Source: Sympetrum striolatum
Lineage: Eukaryota > Arthropoda > Insecta > Odonata > Libellulidae
DNA: 64,000 nt
Direction: 5' to 3'
Assembly (NCBI GenBank): GCA_947579665.1
Contig: OX388345.1
Location: 29,603,849-29,667,848 of the forward strand
The notes below the pieces were generated by a model, which was given only the letters and a program-made list of their open reading frames with translations, was not told the DNA's origin and made no database searches. Each line of letters begins with the position of its first letter. Within the stretch, counting starts at the first letter, position 1. The translations under genes and the position numbers were made by a program. Shown here piece after piece: positions 1 to 13,450 of the stretch.

Positions 1-2014
1 GAGGACTACACAAAGAACAAACATTAATCTTACTTCCGTTTTGTCTTTGAATCGAGCACCAAATGATTTCGCTCCTGCTATTTTCTACTAATTCATCGCG
101 CTTACTAATTAAATGAGTCCATACTGCCATAAAACCTCTAACGCTAGATTTACATAGTCATATTTTCAGTATATCACATAATTGGGGGAAATATCTCACT
201 TTGAGTAATATCCTCGCGTAACCAAATCTTTCTAGTATGATTTCCGCGCAAGTTCTCATCGAAATGTTAAAGATTTCCACCTGTTTATTACGTAAGCTCT
301 TGCAATTTACTATTATTATTTTTAGATCTCTCAGTTCGCACATTAAAACATGGTTTTCTTTTTCGAATAACCTTTATCTTTTTTTTAAGTGAATTTTTCT
401 TTTTCACCATTGCAATTTTTCTACGTTTTGGGGCTAAGCTCATGCCCACCCTTTTGCTTATTTATGTGGGCGTTAGTAACTATTTCTACTGCTAAATTAA
501 AGAATAACTTTGTCTGCGTATATTCGCTCTATTCTCTATTCTATTCGCATCTAAACCGCAAAACAGCGTAGTAAACGACATTTAAACTACGGTCTTCATG
601 GAGGGAGAGGGGTTGGGAGTGTTTCGGAAGAGTCCGTAAAGTGCACACAAATTTTAGTAAAATCAGCGAACAATAGCTGAGTATGGTGTCTAATATATGG
701 ATCTAAGTAACCTTGAGAAGTATTTTAACATACGGAAATCAAGATGATCAAATTGGAAGCGGAAAATTTTATTCATCGCTACGGAGAAAGTAGAGAAGTG
801 AATACCGGCCTCTTGGAAACCTAATACAAGTTTAGATTATGCTGCCACAAGTATTTTCGTAAGTGTGGCCCGTTCTACAGTGTAAAATCTGTGGGGCACC
901 TGTAATTCGTCGAAAGTGTGTGATTATGTTTACACTACGAGGCGAGTACGGAACATCTAATGATTGATTATCGGACATTCGAATCATCATTTTTATTTGC
1001 ATTAAAGATTCCAATTGTTGGTATAATTTCGATTGCATTCTAGCTCATTAATCAAATATATTACAGCTCTGGATAAATTAAATTGAAATTAACTGTTGTA
1101 GAGTAATACACTCACTGAAGAGGAAAATCGTATTAGTGGTGTGATGAATGACTGTAACATCAATAGAGATGTGGTACCGTTGCAATTTATTATATTTTTT
1201 CAGTCAGTATGGTTAAAGTGCATTGATGTCTCATGAGAAACACCATTTGTTATTACACAAATATTACTCCCTATTACATATAGCCTGATAGAGCTGAAAG
1301 TTGTTTATTACCGATTCCACTATTTAAAAGTTAATAATAGTGATGACAATTCCTGTCAAAACGTTAATTGCTAAAAAGCTCTTGGAAAAGTTGAACTCCT
1401 TCAACACACGGATTAGATTGGATTCATCGAAGGGATATTTTTAATACCTTAAGCAGTGGAAAACTACACTGCTCGAGAGAAAATAGAAAGGTAAGAATAG
1501 GACGCATCTTAGTGGTTTCTAAATTCGAATTTTTAAGTGTTGAATTCTCTTTGCAAGAATTCAATTCCATCACAATTCTAGTATTTAGACCTTTAATTCT
1601 CGAAATAATACCTCAAAATGTTCATTTTAACGTCTGATATTTCGCTATCAAACAATCTTGTTTGTTACTATCTCCCAGTGTATTATATTGACATTCTACA
1701 TAACTATTTTTATCACAACTGACTTTGAATAATAAATGGCAAAAAATGAAGACAATGAGGCAAAGGCACTACTTGGAAATCTCGCGAAGGTGAGTCTTAA
1801 ATGTCTGCATATAAAAACGAAACTAAAAGTCTATTTTCCATTCGTATGGACTTTGAATATTCCCGGTTTTACTGCCTCTATACAGAGTTGCCGAATTGAC
1901 GGAGTTAGAGTGATTTCAGTTAGTTTCCACGTAATCCGCGCTCTGACGCCAACTGGTGTTGCGATAATTGTTTCCCCCACTGTACCTATACACCTATACA
2001 AACTCTAACCATGT
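1..2014. other. AT-rich sequence without recognised features
   Basis: Probably intron of Epac or flanking sequence. The longest frame (1736-2008, 90 codons, plus) has no recognisable domain and only an incidental ATG. I see no RNA gene or repeat. Confidence 0.5.
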
Positions 2015-2235
2015 TCTACAAGTGTCATTGACTTGAAACTTCGACATACTGGCCGCAGCGTTTAACCGCCAGAATAATTCAGACTTCGAGCCTTACTATC
2101 ATGGGTTCGTTGCTAGAAGGCCCCAAAATCCCGATTATTACCGTAAGAATGCATTGCGGGGATTTTTGGAATATTTTTGAGCCACTTCCTGGCAAATTAG
2201 AGAGTTGAAATTCGAGGGATCGCTTTTACTCGGTA
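2015..2235 (+). repeat. Solo unit of the GGTTCGA repeat family
   Basis: It matches the first unit of the array at 21925 in order: GTCATTGACTTGAAACTTCG, ACATACTGGCC, CGTTTAACC.CCAG, TATCATGGGTTCG, GGC.CCAAAATCCCGATT, AATGCATTGC, ACTTCCTGGCAAATTAGAGA and TTGAAATTCGAGGG. The box reads GGTTCGTTGC. It is about 20 kb from the array in the same orientation, so the unit is dispersed as well as tandem. Confidence 0.7.
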
Positions 2236-2896
2236 GTAGTAGTAGATTTGTAAGGTGCCTCGACACCAAGGTACTTTTGCACCTTTGCTATGGTAAAATC
2301 ATATCAGCTCTTCCCCTTAACATTAAAAAGAATAAAATATGACCATTTTCGTCATACTAGGATAGGTATGTCCAAAGAGAATTAAACCGTAATTGGTTTA
2401 TAAAATTGGGTAAAATATTTAAAAGTGTGATGAAATAGCCCAACTCCTTCTTAGATTTTTGAATAGAGACCTGTGGTTCTCATGAAAGATATTACTCGGT
2501 CTATCATGTTACTGTCATTTCCCAGCGCTTTTACTCGCCATCAATATAGAGTGTATATACGTCTTTAAGTTTAGATAATTAGCAATCTCTTATCCTATCA
2601 AATATTGCACATCTATACACTCAATGGAGTAATAAGTCTACATTTTCGGAGGGAGTGCATAATATGAAACTGTGGAACTTTAATCAAAGTAAAGCAAATA
2701 TTTGCGAGCCTAGCATCGTCAGATTATTATTCGCGAGGGATCGCGAATTTGGAGTCGCTGGCGCAACTTGGAAAACTGCCAGTTAATTCCTCTCGGAGGA
2801 GATTAAAACGAGAATCTAGCTCTCCGTGTATTAGTGTTTAAGAGTTAAGTGATTATTTATTGGGGTTAGGTTTACTAGAGTTAAGCCCTTTGTGCG

Positions 2897-2935
2897 TTAG
2901 ATTCTCTTTACCATTATGAGGGAAAGAGAATCTAA
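2897..2935. repeat. Short perfect hairpin
   Basis: TTAGATTCTCTTT and AAAGAGAATCTAA are complementary across a loop of about 11 bases, with one bulged base. No further signal suggests an RNA gene. Confidence 0.6.
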
Positions 2936-3724
2936 TATCTCTAATATTAGCTTACATCTTCCTTCTATGGTAGAAATATAATCCTTTTCATACATAACGT
3001 TCAGCTACTTCACTTATGTTATTATTTTTTTATAAACCCTTTCTCGAGCAACATCCAGTTCATTATTCAATGACCGAATCTTTACCAATTAATTTACGAG
3101 TGATGCAAATATTTACTTTGGCATGATAAGAAATTCTTATCTTCTTGGGATTGAGGGCGCTTGATAATGCTCTTTAGAAAGTTTATGGTACACAGAATGG
3201 ATGTTTATTAAAGTTCATTAGCATTTACCGAACAAACTGCTATGCATCATCTGCAGAACTGTTTATGCTATCAAAACGAAAATATTTTCTTAATCTATGT
3301 ATCCGTTATATGCGTCAACACACACATACCTTAAAACACTTCGTGACAACTATTTCATGAAGCTAAACTTCATTGCAATTTTCAACCAAAAACCCTGGAA
3401 AGGAAAGTAGACTTACTAAACACTATTAAGAGTAGGGTAACTTTTATTACTTCCCTCACTGGACAGGATTACTATGGGAAGAACAAGTTACGTAAGTGTA
3501 GTAAAATGATTATAAGAGTCATAGGAGACTATTAGAATTTTCATAGCATACAATATTTAAAATGAATATACCCTATATCTTTCAATATTTCACCTAAGAG
3601 ATTCCAGGGATAGCGCCAACGAAAAAGCAAAAAGAAGGAAATATTTTACGGATATACTTAAAAACCTAAGTTACTTCTAAAATGATAATCAAAACATCCT
3701 GTAAGCAAACGACCATGGTAAAAG

Positions 3725-3766
3725 GTGTGAAAAACCTGTGAAAAACCTGTGTGAAAAACCTGTGAC
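3725..3766 (+). repeat. Short tandem repeat GTGAAAAACCT
   Basis: Three to four copies of GTGAAAAACCT, with an extra GT in one. Confidence 0.8.
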
Positions 3767-4157
3767 AGTTCCAATAAAAATTTAAACGGACAAAGAGGGG
3801 AAAAATAAGAAATACGAGTGTCAAGAATGAGCCTAAAACAAAAGATTTATATTTAATTAATATAAGTTAATTTACCATTCACTCCTCAGTGAATTTAATG
3901 TAATTAAAGCTATGTATAAGATTGATTAATAAATTGATTCACAGCTGTAAATAAAAGTTACACTGATCCGCTCAATCAGTTCGGACTTCATAAGTATTGA
4001 TTTCTGGCGTAAAAAGAAAATGTGTATCACGCCCTCTTTTCCGGAAGTTTCTGTAGAAGAGCTATAATAAAAGAGGAACTGTCAGAAAGACGAAAAATGC
4101 AAAAAAAATAATTCCACGCACCATGTTAAAGGAAATAACTATTTATGGGGAGATGTA

Positions 4158-5079
4158 GGGGAGAGCGGGGCTAGTTGATACAGGGGCACGTTGATACATT
4201 GTAATTTTTGAAATACTCTCTGGTCGCAGCACCTCTGAATACTTACAGACGCCTTCCTAGACCATATGGAATGTACTCCTGCAGTTTGAGTGCCGTGCTG
4301 CTTCGAGGAACGTCGCTGTGTTCACTTTAGCGTTTCTGAACGTGAAAAGTAATATTTTTCATCGCCGTTTGAATATCTCTTGTAACAACTGCCTTAAGAT
4401 TCAAGGCAAGATGATTTGTTTGTTATGTTGAAACACCTTGCGCTTTAATTAAGTATTAAATTGCGCTATTGGACCTTCTGTTAAACCTAATAATCGATTG
4501 TTTTGCAATGGTGGCTAAAGGGGCAAGTTGATACAGAACGAAACGGGCAAGTTGATACAATGTATATTATATGTAGTATTTGTAACACTTTGCGTTTTAT
4601 TACTTTATAGCCCAGTCATGGTCCATACATACAAAAAAAAAACATTTGGCTTTGAATTGTGGCTTTGAAAGGAAAAATATCGTATGCAAAAGTAAGGAAA
4701 TTTTACTATTTTCAAGTAAAATTTATTTTTATTTAAATAACGAATTTATCTTAATTTTCAGCATTTTTATTTATCTTAAATTTGAACCAACAAAATATAA
4801 CACGTTTTATTGTTAAATTTTGTGTTTTAGTTTATTTTTACCTACTAATTTAATGATGTATTAACTTGCCCCAGGCGGGGGTAGGATGATACACTGTGGA
4901 TATCATTGAAAAAATACGATTGTGTAGTAGGTAGTTAAACGATAGCCCAGAAAATAATTATCTATGTATTAAGGATGCTTCAAGCTTATATTTAGTTATA
5001 AGATTGGAGAAGTAGATTGTTTTTAAAAATTAAAAAAAATGAAGAACATAAAACTGTATCAACTAGCCCTGCTCTTTCC
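4158..5079. mobile_element. TA-flanked non-autonomous DNA transposon, 922 bp
   Basis: Terminal inverted repeats of about 25 bp: the left end starts GGGGAGAGCGGGGCTAG and the right end, inverted, starts GGAAAGAGCAGGGCTAG. Both continue GTTGATACA. Each is bordered by TA (4156-4157, 5080-5081), as for Tc1/mariner-type or other TA-targeting elements. The core motif GTTGATACA recurs internally near 4190, 4529 and 4550, and a related inverted form (TTAACTTGCCCC) lies near 4862. No transposase frame is present. The superfamily is uncertain. Confidence 0.72.
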
Positions 5080-7836
5080 TATATAATTTCAGTATTGGAG
5101 AAAATCTTACAATTGTCCTGTATACAACTGGATTTTATTGTTGTTTGCCCATCAACATAAACAATGAATTGTGACAGCCCTAAAATTGAGTATGCGTTAT
5201 TTTGTTTGGAGGAAACTATTTTCTTACCAGCCCATGCTTTTATTTAGCTCAAAAGGAGGAAATGAAGAAAGTAAAACTGATTAAAGACGGTGACTGATTT
5301 CCTGAAGGAAAGGAACATGAATGTTTTGGAGAGCGAAAGGGAAAGCATTGAGCAACTCGTGTGTGTAGATGGAAAGCATTGCTCGGATACGAAATTATGC
5401 AAGAGCATTGCGAATAAAATTGCCTACTGCGGAATGGCGTGATGGATGCGAATGGGTGTATCTTGAATTCAAGGCGCGCCTTATGGAAATACCGCGCGGG
5501 AGTAGGCGGTCGTTAAACGCAGACTGATGAGGAATATACGACGCAGCTGTCGCAGAGAAATAAAGATTAACCTTCGGCGGAAATAAACCCGAAATATTGC
5601 AGAGAGAGAGAAAGACACGGTGATTACAGTTGATTCGATATTTTATCAAAACACGGGCGCATTCTGAGAGAGGCGAAATAGGCCCCCCTTTATGACTCCA
5701 CGCTTTCACAGCATTAAATATTAGAAGATATACATTTTAACCTTGCTGAGATGAAAAGCGATAGATATATACAAAACTTTTGATTTCTTAGTGAAGAAAA
5801 ATCTATAAACAAATTTCACGGAAATACATCTTATTTAATTATGGGATCGAATGAAGATTTTTGAACATCAAACTTCGCGGTCGAGTCTTTCGATAGGGCT
5901 TTTTTAATAAGAGAAAATGCTTTTTATCGCCTGGCCCATAGCTAATTGATTATTATTTTGTAATTGTCATAGGGTTCTAATCACATAATTCAATGTTTAG
6001 GGAAAAATATACATCGCAATGTAACTATATATTTTTTGTCTGAAGATGTCTATTTGTAGAAAAAACTAGTCGCCTTCATAAAAATGTATACTCTGCGTAA
6101 ATTACCTAGTGCTGTACTTTTGTAGCATGGCTCCCTTCACAAAGTTTAGGTTGGACATATCAGATTCAGAGCGATAGGATTATGTTTTGCTAGTTATGTA
6201 TCATTTCGTAAAACTAAATTAGAACTGAATTACATACAAGATCGTGAAATTAGTAGCTTGTTATCCAAATTAACGAATGCTAACTTTTTTATAATATTTT
6301 CCATAAAAATCTTCGCATTACCTTCATCGCCGTCACCTTGAAGACCAGCCTGACATTTTTACTGACAACGATATTTTTATGACGGCTGCCTCGACACGAC
6401 ACCTTGGAGACTGCTTAAAGAGTTCGATATTTTTGGTAAGAAACCTACTGTATATTGTTTTTGTAGACAGAAAATAAATAAAAAATCCAAATAGGCATAA
6501 GTTATTTTAAAACACAAAATTTCAACACTCTAACTTTAATAAACTCACACATGATATTGTAATAATAGTTAACCGTCTGCTAAAAACGAGTGGGTCTTTG
6601 TTGTTTGTTTACTACTCGAACTTAATCAAATTGACAAGTGGAGTATTCCTTTTATTCTGAAAAAAACTGCAAATTTCTACAACTACTTAGAACAATTTTA
6701 TCATAATCTTATGCATCTTCAATTGTGATGTAATGCGGTAGCTAAATTAATTAATTTCAAATATATATTATTTATGAAATTTCGATATAATTTATTTGAT
6801 CGAAGACTGTATAGAAAGGAGGACTTAGGGATTAATGTATACTTCTACCATTATTAAAATGAATCACTTTAAAAGTGGATCAATAGTACGGTAACAATAG
6901 CACATAGAAAAAATAATATATTTAATATTCAGATCTTAAATTTTGTGAAATGGTTACGAAAAGTATAAAGGAATAAGGGAAAATAAATATTTGATTTTTT
7001 CGATATTATCACTGTTGATTTCGTTTTCCTACAAAATATTTTTTCTTCTATATTTTATTGTAAATAGTTCTAATTCTTTAGTCGTGAATATATAAAATTT
7101 AAATTTTTTATATTTTTTAGCATTGCTATCGGACTTGTGGTTGAGTTATGATTTACAATAACTAAATAAGAACCATTCTCTATGTAATTAGTTGTGCGTC
7201 TCCATGTTTATACACCGAAACGTGATATTCATTCAATAAATGTGAACGTAAAAGCAGTATTCGTAATGGCTGGATGTGGGTTAAGGTTCCCGCCTGCTGT
7301 ATAAATATAGCTCATCTAGCTGCCAGCATATCCTATAGCAAATGATCCCATTTCGACGAGCAATGCCTCCCCCGCAGAGCTCTCGCTTATCTAATCTCTC
7401 AAAAAGGTGACTTCTATCAGAGATGGAACTCCTTTATACGCTCCTTTTCAAAGGCCACTGGAGCACACGTATGAATCCCTTAATGATCTCCACAGAGATG
7501 AAAAGGTGCCACCTTCCCTTCCCCAGTGCATTTTTAAGACCCATCCGAGTAATGAGAATCACCGGATTTACGCGCCTCTAAAAAGGGACGCCGGAAGTGT
7601 ACTACATCCCTGCGAGTTGGATAAGGGGGGTAAAATCCGGATGTGACAAGGAAACTTTATCCATTACATGTTCCGAGAAGTTTAATCCCGCAGGTCTATT
7701 TTTAGCAGGAAGGATTTCTGATTGTAGATGTAAATGCGAATTAGTGAAATGTGTGAACATTTTGGTTGGTTGTTAAATATTTAAGCAAAACTTGGGAGAA
7801 GTGTCAAAAGAGTTTTTCTAAAGGTGGACTGGTTAA
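5080..7836. other. Intronic sequence with two GC-richer patches
   Basis: 5340-5710 (including GAATTCAAGGCGCGCC and a GAGAGAGAGA run) and 7260-7640 are GC-richer than the rest. The latter contains CTGTATAAATATAG near 7299, a TATA-like string with no supporting transcript evidence. The open frames 5709-5395 and 7407-7646 have no recognisable product. The rest is AT-rich and featureless. Confidence 0.4.
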
Positions 7837-8529
7837 CCCTTCAGCTACCAAGGTATTTTAGACCTAACCTATCCCCTGGGAAGTAGCTGGATAATCCCAA
7901 TATTATTTTGTGCTCTGAGTGCTTAGTTACATGGTTAAAGCAATAGCAGCATGCTATTATGCATGCATCTTAAAAATTAATAATAATAGATAGATTCAAT
8001 GAAATTATGGGTTTACCTTGAAAATAAATGATAATAGATGGATAAGTTATATTTGCTCTTAAGAAATGTCTTTCTTGGCAAATATAATTAAAAAACAATG
8101 ACAATAAAAAATGAGTATATATTTAAACAATAATACTTCAAAAATCTTCACCACGAGCCTTTAACATGCTAATTCAACTTAACAAACTTATGTCAAGTCA
8201 ATTCCTGGATGGTTTTATCAATATTTAGAAATTATTTCACATTGGGAGCACTTAGAGAAAGAATGGTTTTGCTTATGAACATATTTCTAGTTTTTCTATC
8301 TTCACCTCTTTTACAGGGTGCATGTCGTAATGCCATTTTCCAGCAAGGTGTTTTATTACAAATACACCAAAAATGTGTAATTGATGAAAAGTGTGCTAAT
8401 AAATAAAAATTATTAGATCTTTAAGAACAAATACAGAGACGCATGAAATTATTTAAAACTTGTAACTTAAATTAAACAGAAAAACTATCGCTGTGGTAAC
8501 CGAGATACCTTCCCTAGGTAGCCGAAGGG
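7837..8529. mobile_element. piggyBac-like non-autonomous element, 693 bp
   Basis: Both ends abut TTAA (7833-7836 and 8530-8533), the target site of piggyBac transposons. The terminal repeats are CCCTTCAGCTACC (left) and CCCTTCGGCTACC (right, inverted). Both are followed by AAGGTAT, after a 5 bp insertion on the right. The interior is AT-rich. Its longest open frame (8209-8406, 65 codons) has no transposase similarity, so the element would have depended on a transposase from elsewhere. Confidence 0.78.
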
Positions 8530-8804
8530 TTAAATAAACAGTGTCACTACTCCTAAGGGTCAAACAAATTAAATCAAATTCGATCATATTTATCCGACTC
8601 GATTTTATATGGATCTTTTTTGGATCAAACTAGGAGAGTGTTGATTACCTAATTATCAAAGAATTGTAAGATTTTAGAATCACAGTTTATATACTTAGTC
8701 TCTTTATCTTCCCCGTTTTTCGTAAATACACAAAAATAGATCATTCATCCTGTACTACTGCAACTATTTTGCATGGGTTGACATGGGTTACATGGAAAAA
8801 AGAC

Positions 8805-8861
8805 TTAGTCTCAATCTCGCCCAAATAAAGACGATTATTATTATTATTTTTTTTATTATCG
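8805..8861 (+). repeat. Retroelement 3' tail with (ATT)n
   Basis: GACTTAGTCTCAATCTCGCC, then CAAATAAAGACG and a run of ATT repeats. The segment is similar to those at 26125, 27425 and 27655. The order (conserved block, AATAAA, trinucleotide tail) is typical of LINE 3' ends. Confidence 0.5.
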
Positions 8862-11294
8862 TAGAACACAGATGTATTGTTTAAAAAAAATGTATTTTTA
8901 TATGAAGATAAATTTGTAGATTTTGAACAGATGTAAATTTAAGATAAAATAGGTGCTTTTTTAAAATTTACACCGATTTTGTATGCAAAACTGCCACTTG
9001 CAGACGAGTCCTCTTCTGGACTCTGCAATACTATATTGGTTTTATCTAAAAAATTGAAATATGTATGTAATTTATGTTCTAAAATGTAATGTTCTTTGTA
9101 AGTCTCTCTTTTCTTTTTTACATAGCATCTTCTTTAATAAATTTTAATATTTCTTGTAAAAATATTCCTTGTAAATAAATAAATGTATTATTATTATTTT
9201 AAAAATATCATTATTATTATTTTAGCTTCAAATACGAAGACCTTTACTCATATAAAATTCTAGATATATTTACCAAGCCTCGCCTACTTGACCTTCACAG
9301 CACAAGTAAAATATCTTGGCAGCTGATCCACGCAATACCACGCCGCATAACCAGATATTGGATTCACCGGATCAGCGGATTTGACTCGTCCCGAATGATG
9401 TCTGTAAAAGTTGCATGTGGAGCTAAATTTTGCCTATCTTGCAAGCTTTATTTTATTTACATAAATTAAAGATAATAGTCATATGAAGTCGAGGCATGAA
9501 ACCAAAATAGGAAAATTGAATGAAAATTATCACAACGACAATGAAGTATCGTTTTTGTTACGGAATACTGTGTTCGAAATAGCATTAACTTTGATCAAAT
9601 TAGAACTGCGTAAAATTTTCTTTTGACGACGTAAGCTACTGTGGGAGTCGAGCTGATGTGTTTATCTTTATGATAGTATTTAAACGGAAGATTATTTTCT
9701 TCTAAAGTGCTTCACTAATGTTCCTTGATTAATTTCATAACTTTCATTAGGTTTATTGGTAATAAAATGGAATATTTTTAACTTCCAGTGTAATAACGCG
9801 TAGGATTTTGTTATATGAATATATGTTTTAAAATCTGCTTCATATTAGAGAGCTAAATGATAATATAGGTTAATTAAAAATTTTTGGAATTGATACTTTT
9901 TATGTTTTTATTGTCGTTCGACAATAATGATAGCAAACGAAGATAATTCAATTATATCAAACTTTATAAATAAAAACAACTAATTTCTTATACATTCTTA
10001 AAGAATTTGTTGTTTTAAAGTTTTTAGCGTAAAATAAGAACTGGAGGGATTGTGACTGCAATAAAATTGAAAGTTGGATTTAATTAAAAGAAAAAGGATC
10101 GCTAGAAACAAAATGTATTCCGTTCGTTAAATAAATCTGTCACTGGAAGTTGTTTTCGCTTTAGCCAGTGATGGTATCGTCACCAAAGTCTGAGAGAAAA
10201 ACAAGCATCTTTTCCCGTATCATCTCGTACGTATCGTGGAGAATGTAATCATCCTTTGGAAAGAGGACCTTTAAAAGAATCCTCAGAAGTCTGCTTGAGG
10301 AGATGACGACAACCGTTTAATTATTTCTGCTCACCTTTCGTCTCTCATATCCTCGCACTCCTTAAACTCCTGCGTTTGCGCTCGAATCCTTCGGAATAAA
10401 CGCCGGGTTTATTGTTTCAATAATGCACCTCTAAGAGCGGATGCCCAAAATACAGGTGAGAATCGCCAGAGATGCTTTTCAAAGTTAATAGTTCTTCAAC
10501 GGTTGTAAATGATGTGTGAATGGAACTTTAGACCGCCCATCAGTCTAAATCTTTAACTTTAGGCGTTGGAACCTAAAACCGATATTTAACTACTCTTCAT
10601 TCTTCAAGCGATTATAGAGAATATTACTATGACTATTACCGAAATATTTGTAATCCACAGCATCAATATTTATTGCTAAAATTATTAACGTAAAATAAAA
10701 CATTCTCGAAAAATTAAACCCATATATTATATCTTACCTTATATTACCCCAGCTAAATGCCAAAAAGTACCTTTTGCGGCATTAAATTTGATTTAATTAC
10801 ATACACGTATACACTTCTACATCTTCATTCGTTCCCTGATATTCCATTTACAAATAACTTGCAGTGCATAACAGAAAACGCAGATAAGTTTATATGAATG
10901 TATGGGATTTGTACGCATCAAATACACAGTCTGGAATCCGTGATGCAAATAAAACCTATTTAATCTTTCAGATTTATATGAAGGCGAGATTGAGATTGTC
11001 TCTTCTTACGTCTAACCTTTCGTCAATGACATTAAAAACATAAGTAGTGTGTAGGTGAATGGAAATGGAGAGGACTTTAAGGAGTGGATGTAGAAAAGTA
11101 AGGTAATATATTAGGATTTCAGTCTATCTGAACGAAATTCAAATTAAATGGAGACTTCGAAACACTGAAGTTGATCTGTGTAATTAAAATCGACCAAGAA
11201 AGTAAAAACAGGATATTCTGTACATTTTTTAGCGTAGTTACATCTGTAATTAGATATCATTCATGATTCTATTCTCTTTCGTGGTATGTACACT
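8862..11294. other. AT-rich sequence with minor simple repeats
   Basis: A TTATTATTATT-type run occurs at about 9186-9222. A GC-richer, non-repetitive patch lies at 10150-10460. No gene or full element is seen. Confidence 0.45.
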
Positions 11295-11363
11295 CCTGGC
11301 CAAAATTAACGCAGCACTTCCCTAGGGATCCTTACGGCCGGTGCTGCGTTAATTTTGGCCAGG
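11295..11363. mobile_element. Tiny foldback with Tc1-like ends
   Basis: Perfect 23 bp inverted repeat: 11295-11317 pairs with 11341-11363, with a 23 bp loop containing CCCTAGGG. The arm sequence CCTGGCCAAAATTAACG resembles the terminal repeats of Tc1-like elements, which often read CTCCTGGCCAAAATT. TA dinucleotides lie just outside on both sides (11289-11290 and near 11368). This looks like two terminal repeats brought almost together by internal deletion. Confidence 0.7.
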
Positions 11364-13446
11364 GTTTTACGTTAACTGCCTCGATCCATCCAAATAGTTT
11401 ATTTTTCATATTTATGACGCATAATTTCATATAGTTTGAAGAATGTTAACGAAATATTAAGGCAGAAATGCAAAGTTACGTTAACGATTGCCAAACACTA
11501 GAAATATCTTTTAAAAAATAAAATTAAAAATGAAATAGATCAAAGAAAATAAAAAGAAATAAAAGCAAACATAAAATGACATTTTAAAGCCTTATATAGT
11601 GTGTATAAAACTTCATTAAATTGCAATCAGATTTATGGAGCTGATACTGCATAAAAAGAAGAGTAATATGCGCGAAAATTAGAAAATGTTGTTTAAAAAA
11701 CTACTTTAAAAGTGAAAAGACCAAGTGAGATTAAATGGGCCATAAATAATGTAATTAACAATCGGAAGGGCTCCATCCAAGGATACATTCACATTAGTTA
11801 CATTAGGGGAATGTTAACCTCAACGCAGTGGAGAAGGTAAAAACGACATAAAGTGAAAGGAAGAGAAAATATCAAAGAGGAGAGCGGGAGGAGCAAATAA
11901 AGAAATCTCATCGGTGGAAATTTCAAAGCTCTCCACCGAAACAAACAAAACGGAGCGCTGCTGAAAGTTTTCAGTTCCGAAATGCGAAGTGGAAAATTGC
12001 AATGTGCGGCCGTCTAAGATGAATTTGTCTGTAAACAAGGGTGTTTGTCCAAAGGAGATGTCCCATCTCTATTATTTAGAGAGGGAATTGTGGTTGCAAA
12101 CAAATGCTTGGCCCTGATCGTCTCAATATCCCTTCCTTTCCACATAAATAGACTGACGGACCTTAATTACTGAAAATTATGTGCCGAACTCAGAATTCTC
12201 TTTATTGTGCTACCAATTGGGCTTTTTGAATACGAACAAATAGGCAAATCAAGAAATGAAATGTAGCTAGAATATTTACTAAGATAATTAAGATGGAATT
12301 ACAGGAAAGATAGAATAAATTTTGATTGGGTAATTAATTAACGCGAATAAAGAGAAAGACTTTATGATCGGTATGGTGTCTTAGGTTGGTTTGGATAGTC
12401 ATAGATCAACTGTCTCGGAGACAACAATGTCTTGCACAACTGCGTCACAGGCAATTACATCACTCTGGTAAACCTCTTGGAAAACTCAGTCCCTCATTAT
12501 TAATGGATAACGAAGAAACTTTAAAATGAATTTTAGAATAACTTAGTCTTGGAAAACCCACCCCTAACTCCAACAGGATACAACCGTGCCAATGACTAGA
12601 TTCGGAAGTCCACACTTATATTTTGTACATATTTTAACGCTGGATTATATTCCATAACTATATTATATCAAAATGTTATCAAGTAATAGCGTTTAAATAT
12701 CATAATATATAAGAAGCCCAGGAAGCAGCATTACATTCTTATTTTCATCTTTAATATCATTTAGGTTGGTTGTTCTCAGATTGCATTGGAAGCTTTAAAG
12801 TTTCACCAGAGAGTTATGTATTAGATATGAGATCCTCCGATACAACGATAGAATTTTTGATGTTGGCATCTTTATTGATGGCCCACACAGCGTATGTATT
12901 ATCATGCGATGTCTATAGTCTACCAATATGGACTGATTAATTTTACGTCATTAAGTTGCTCGCAAACATCCAGGACTCAAATTTCTTTCCTCTGTACGCT
13001 CATGAGTAGGGCAATATCATCCTATCACGTGATTCGGACCTATAGAAAGTATGAAAGGAAACCGTCGTAAAAAATCATTATGTAGTACGTAAAGAGCATG
13101 GAACATGGCTGTTAATGAATTAGAGCTTTAAAAACTCTCCCAAAGTCTCCTTTGTCAGCGTTTTGTACCTGCGTTGCCTCATCTTCCGAAAACAGTGGAG
13201 AACCCCGGATTAGCGATCTTCTGGGAATTAGAAGGTCCGTAATCTGGGAACCGTCTTTTGGGTCCGTGTCTTGAATGCCACTTGAGTGAAACGCTTTGAG
13301 TGAACGACCGGACCTAAAGCTTAATACCTAAACTCATTCAGTACTAGTATCACACTCACTCTCTCAACTTATATAGTGTTGTTTCATGGCCTCGTTACCT
13401 GACTTAAGTCACACCATGCGAAGTGTCCTTCACAAAGAATAATTTA
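11364..13446. other. Intronic sequence; GC-richer patch at 11815-12060
   Basis: The patch has a minus-strand frame (12038-11820) without recognisable domains. I looked for the next Epac exon (phosphate-binding cassette) here and did not see it. Confidence 0.4.
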
Positions 13447-13450
13447 TTGA

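Larger units (their letters stand above)
2236..4157. other. AT-rich sequence, largely featureless
   Basis: Holds the GTAGTAGTAG run at 2235-2245, the hairpin at 2897 and the short tandem repeat at 3725. Nothing else is visible. Confidence 0.5.

Noticed and set aside
5395..5709. 104-codon minus-strand frame
   Set aside because: No domain, no splice context that fits Epac, and no similarity I recognise.
7299..7312. TATA-box-like CTGTATAAATATAG as a promoter
   Set aside because: Such strings are expected in AT-rich sequence and no downstream gene is recognisable.
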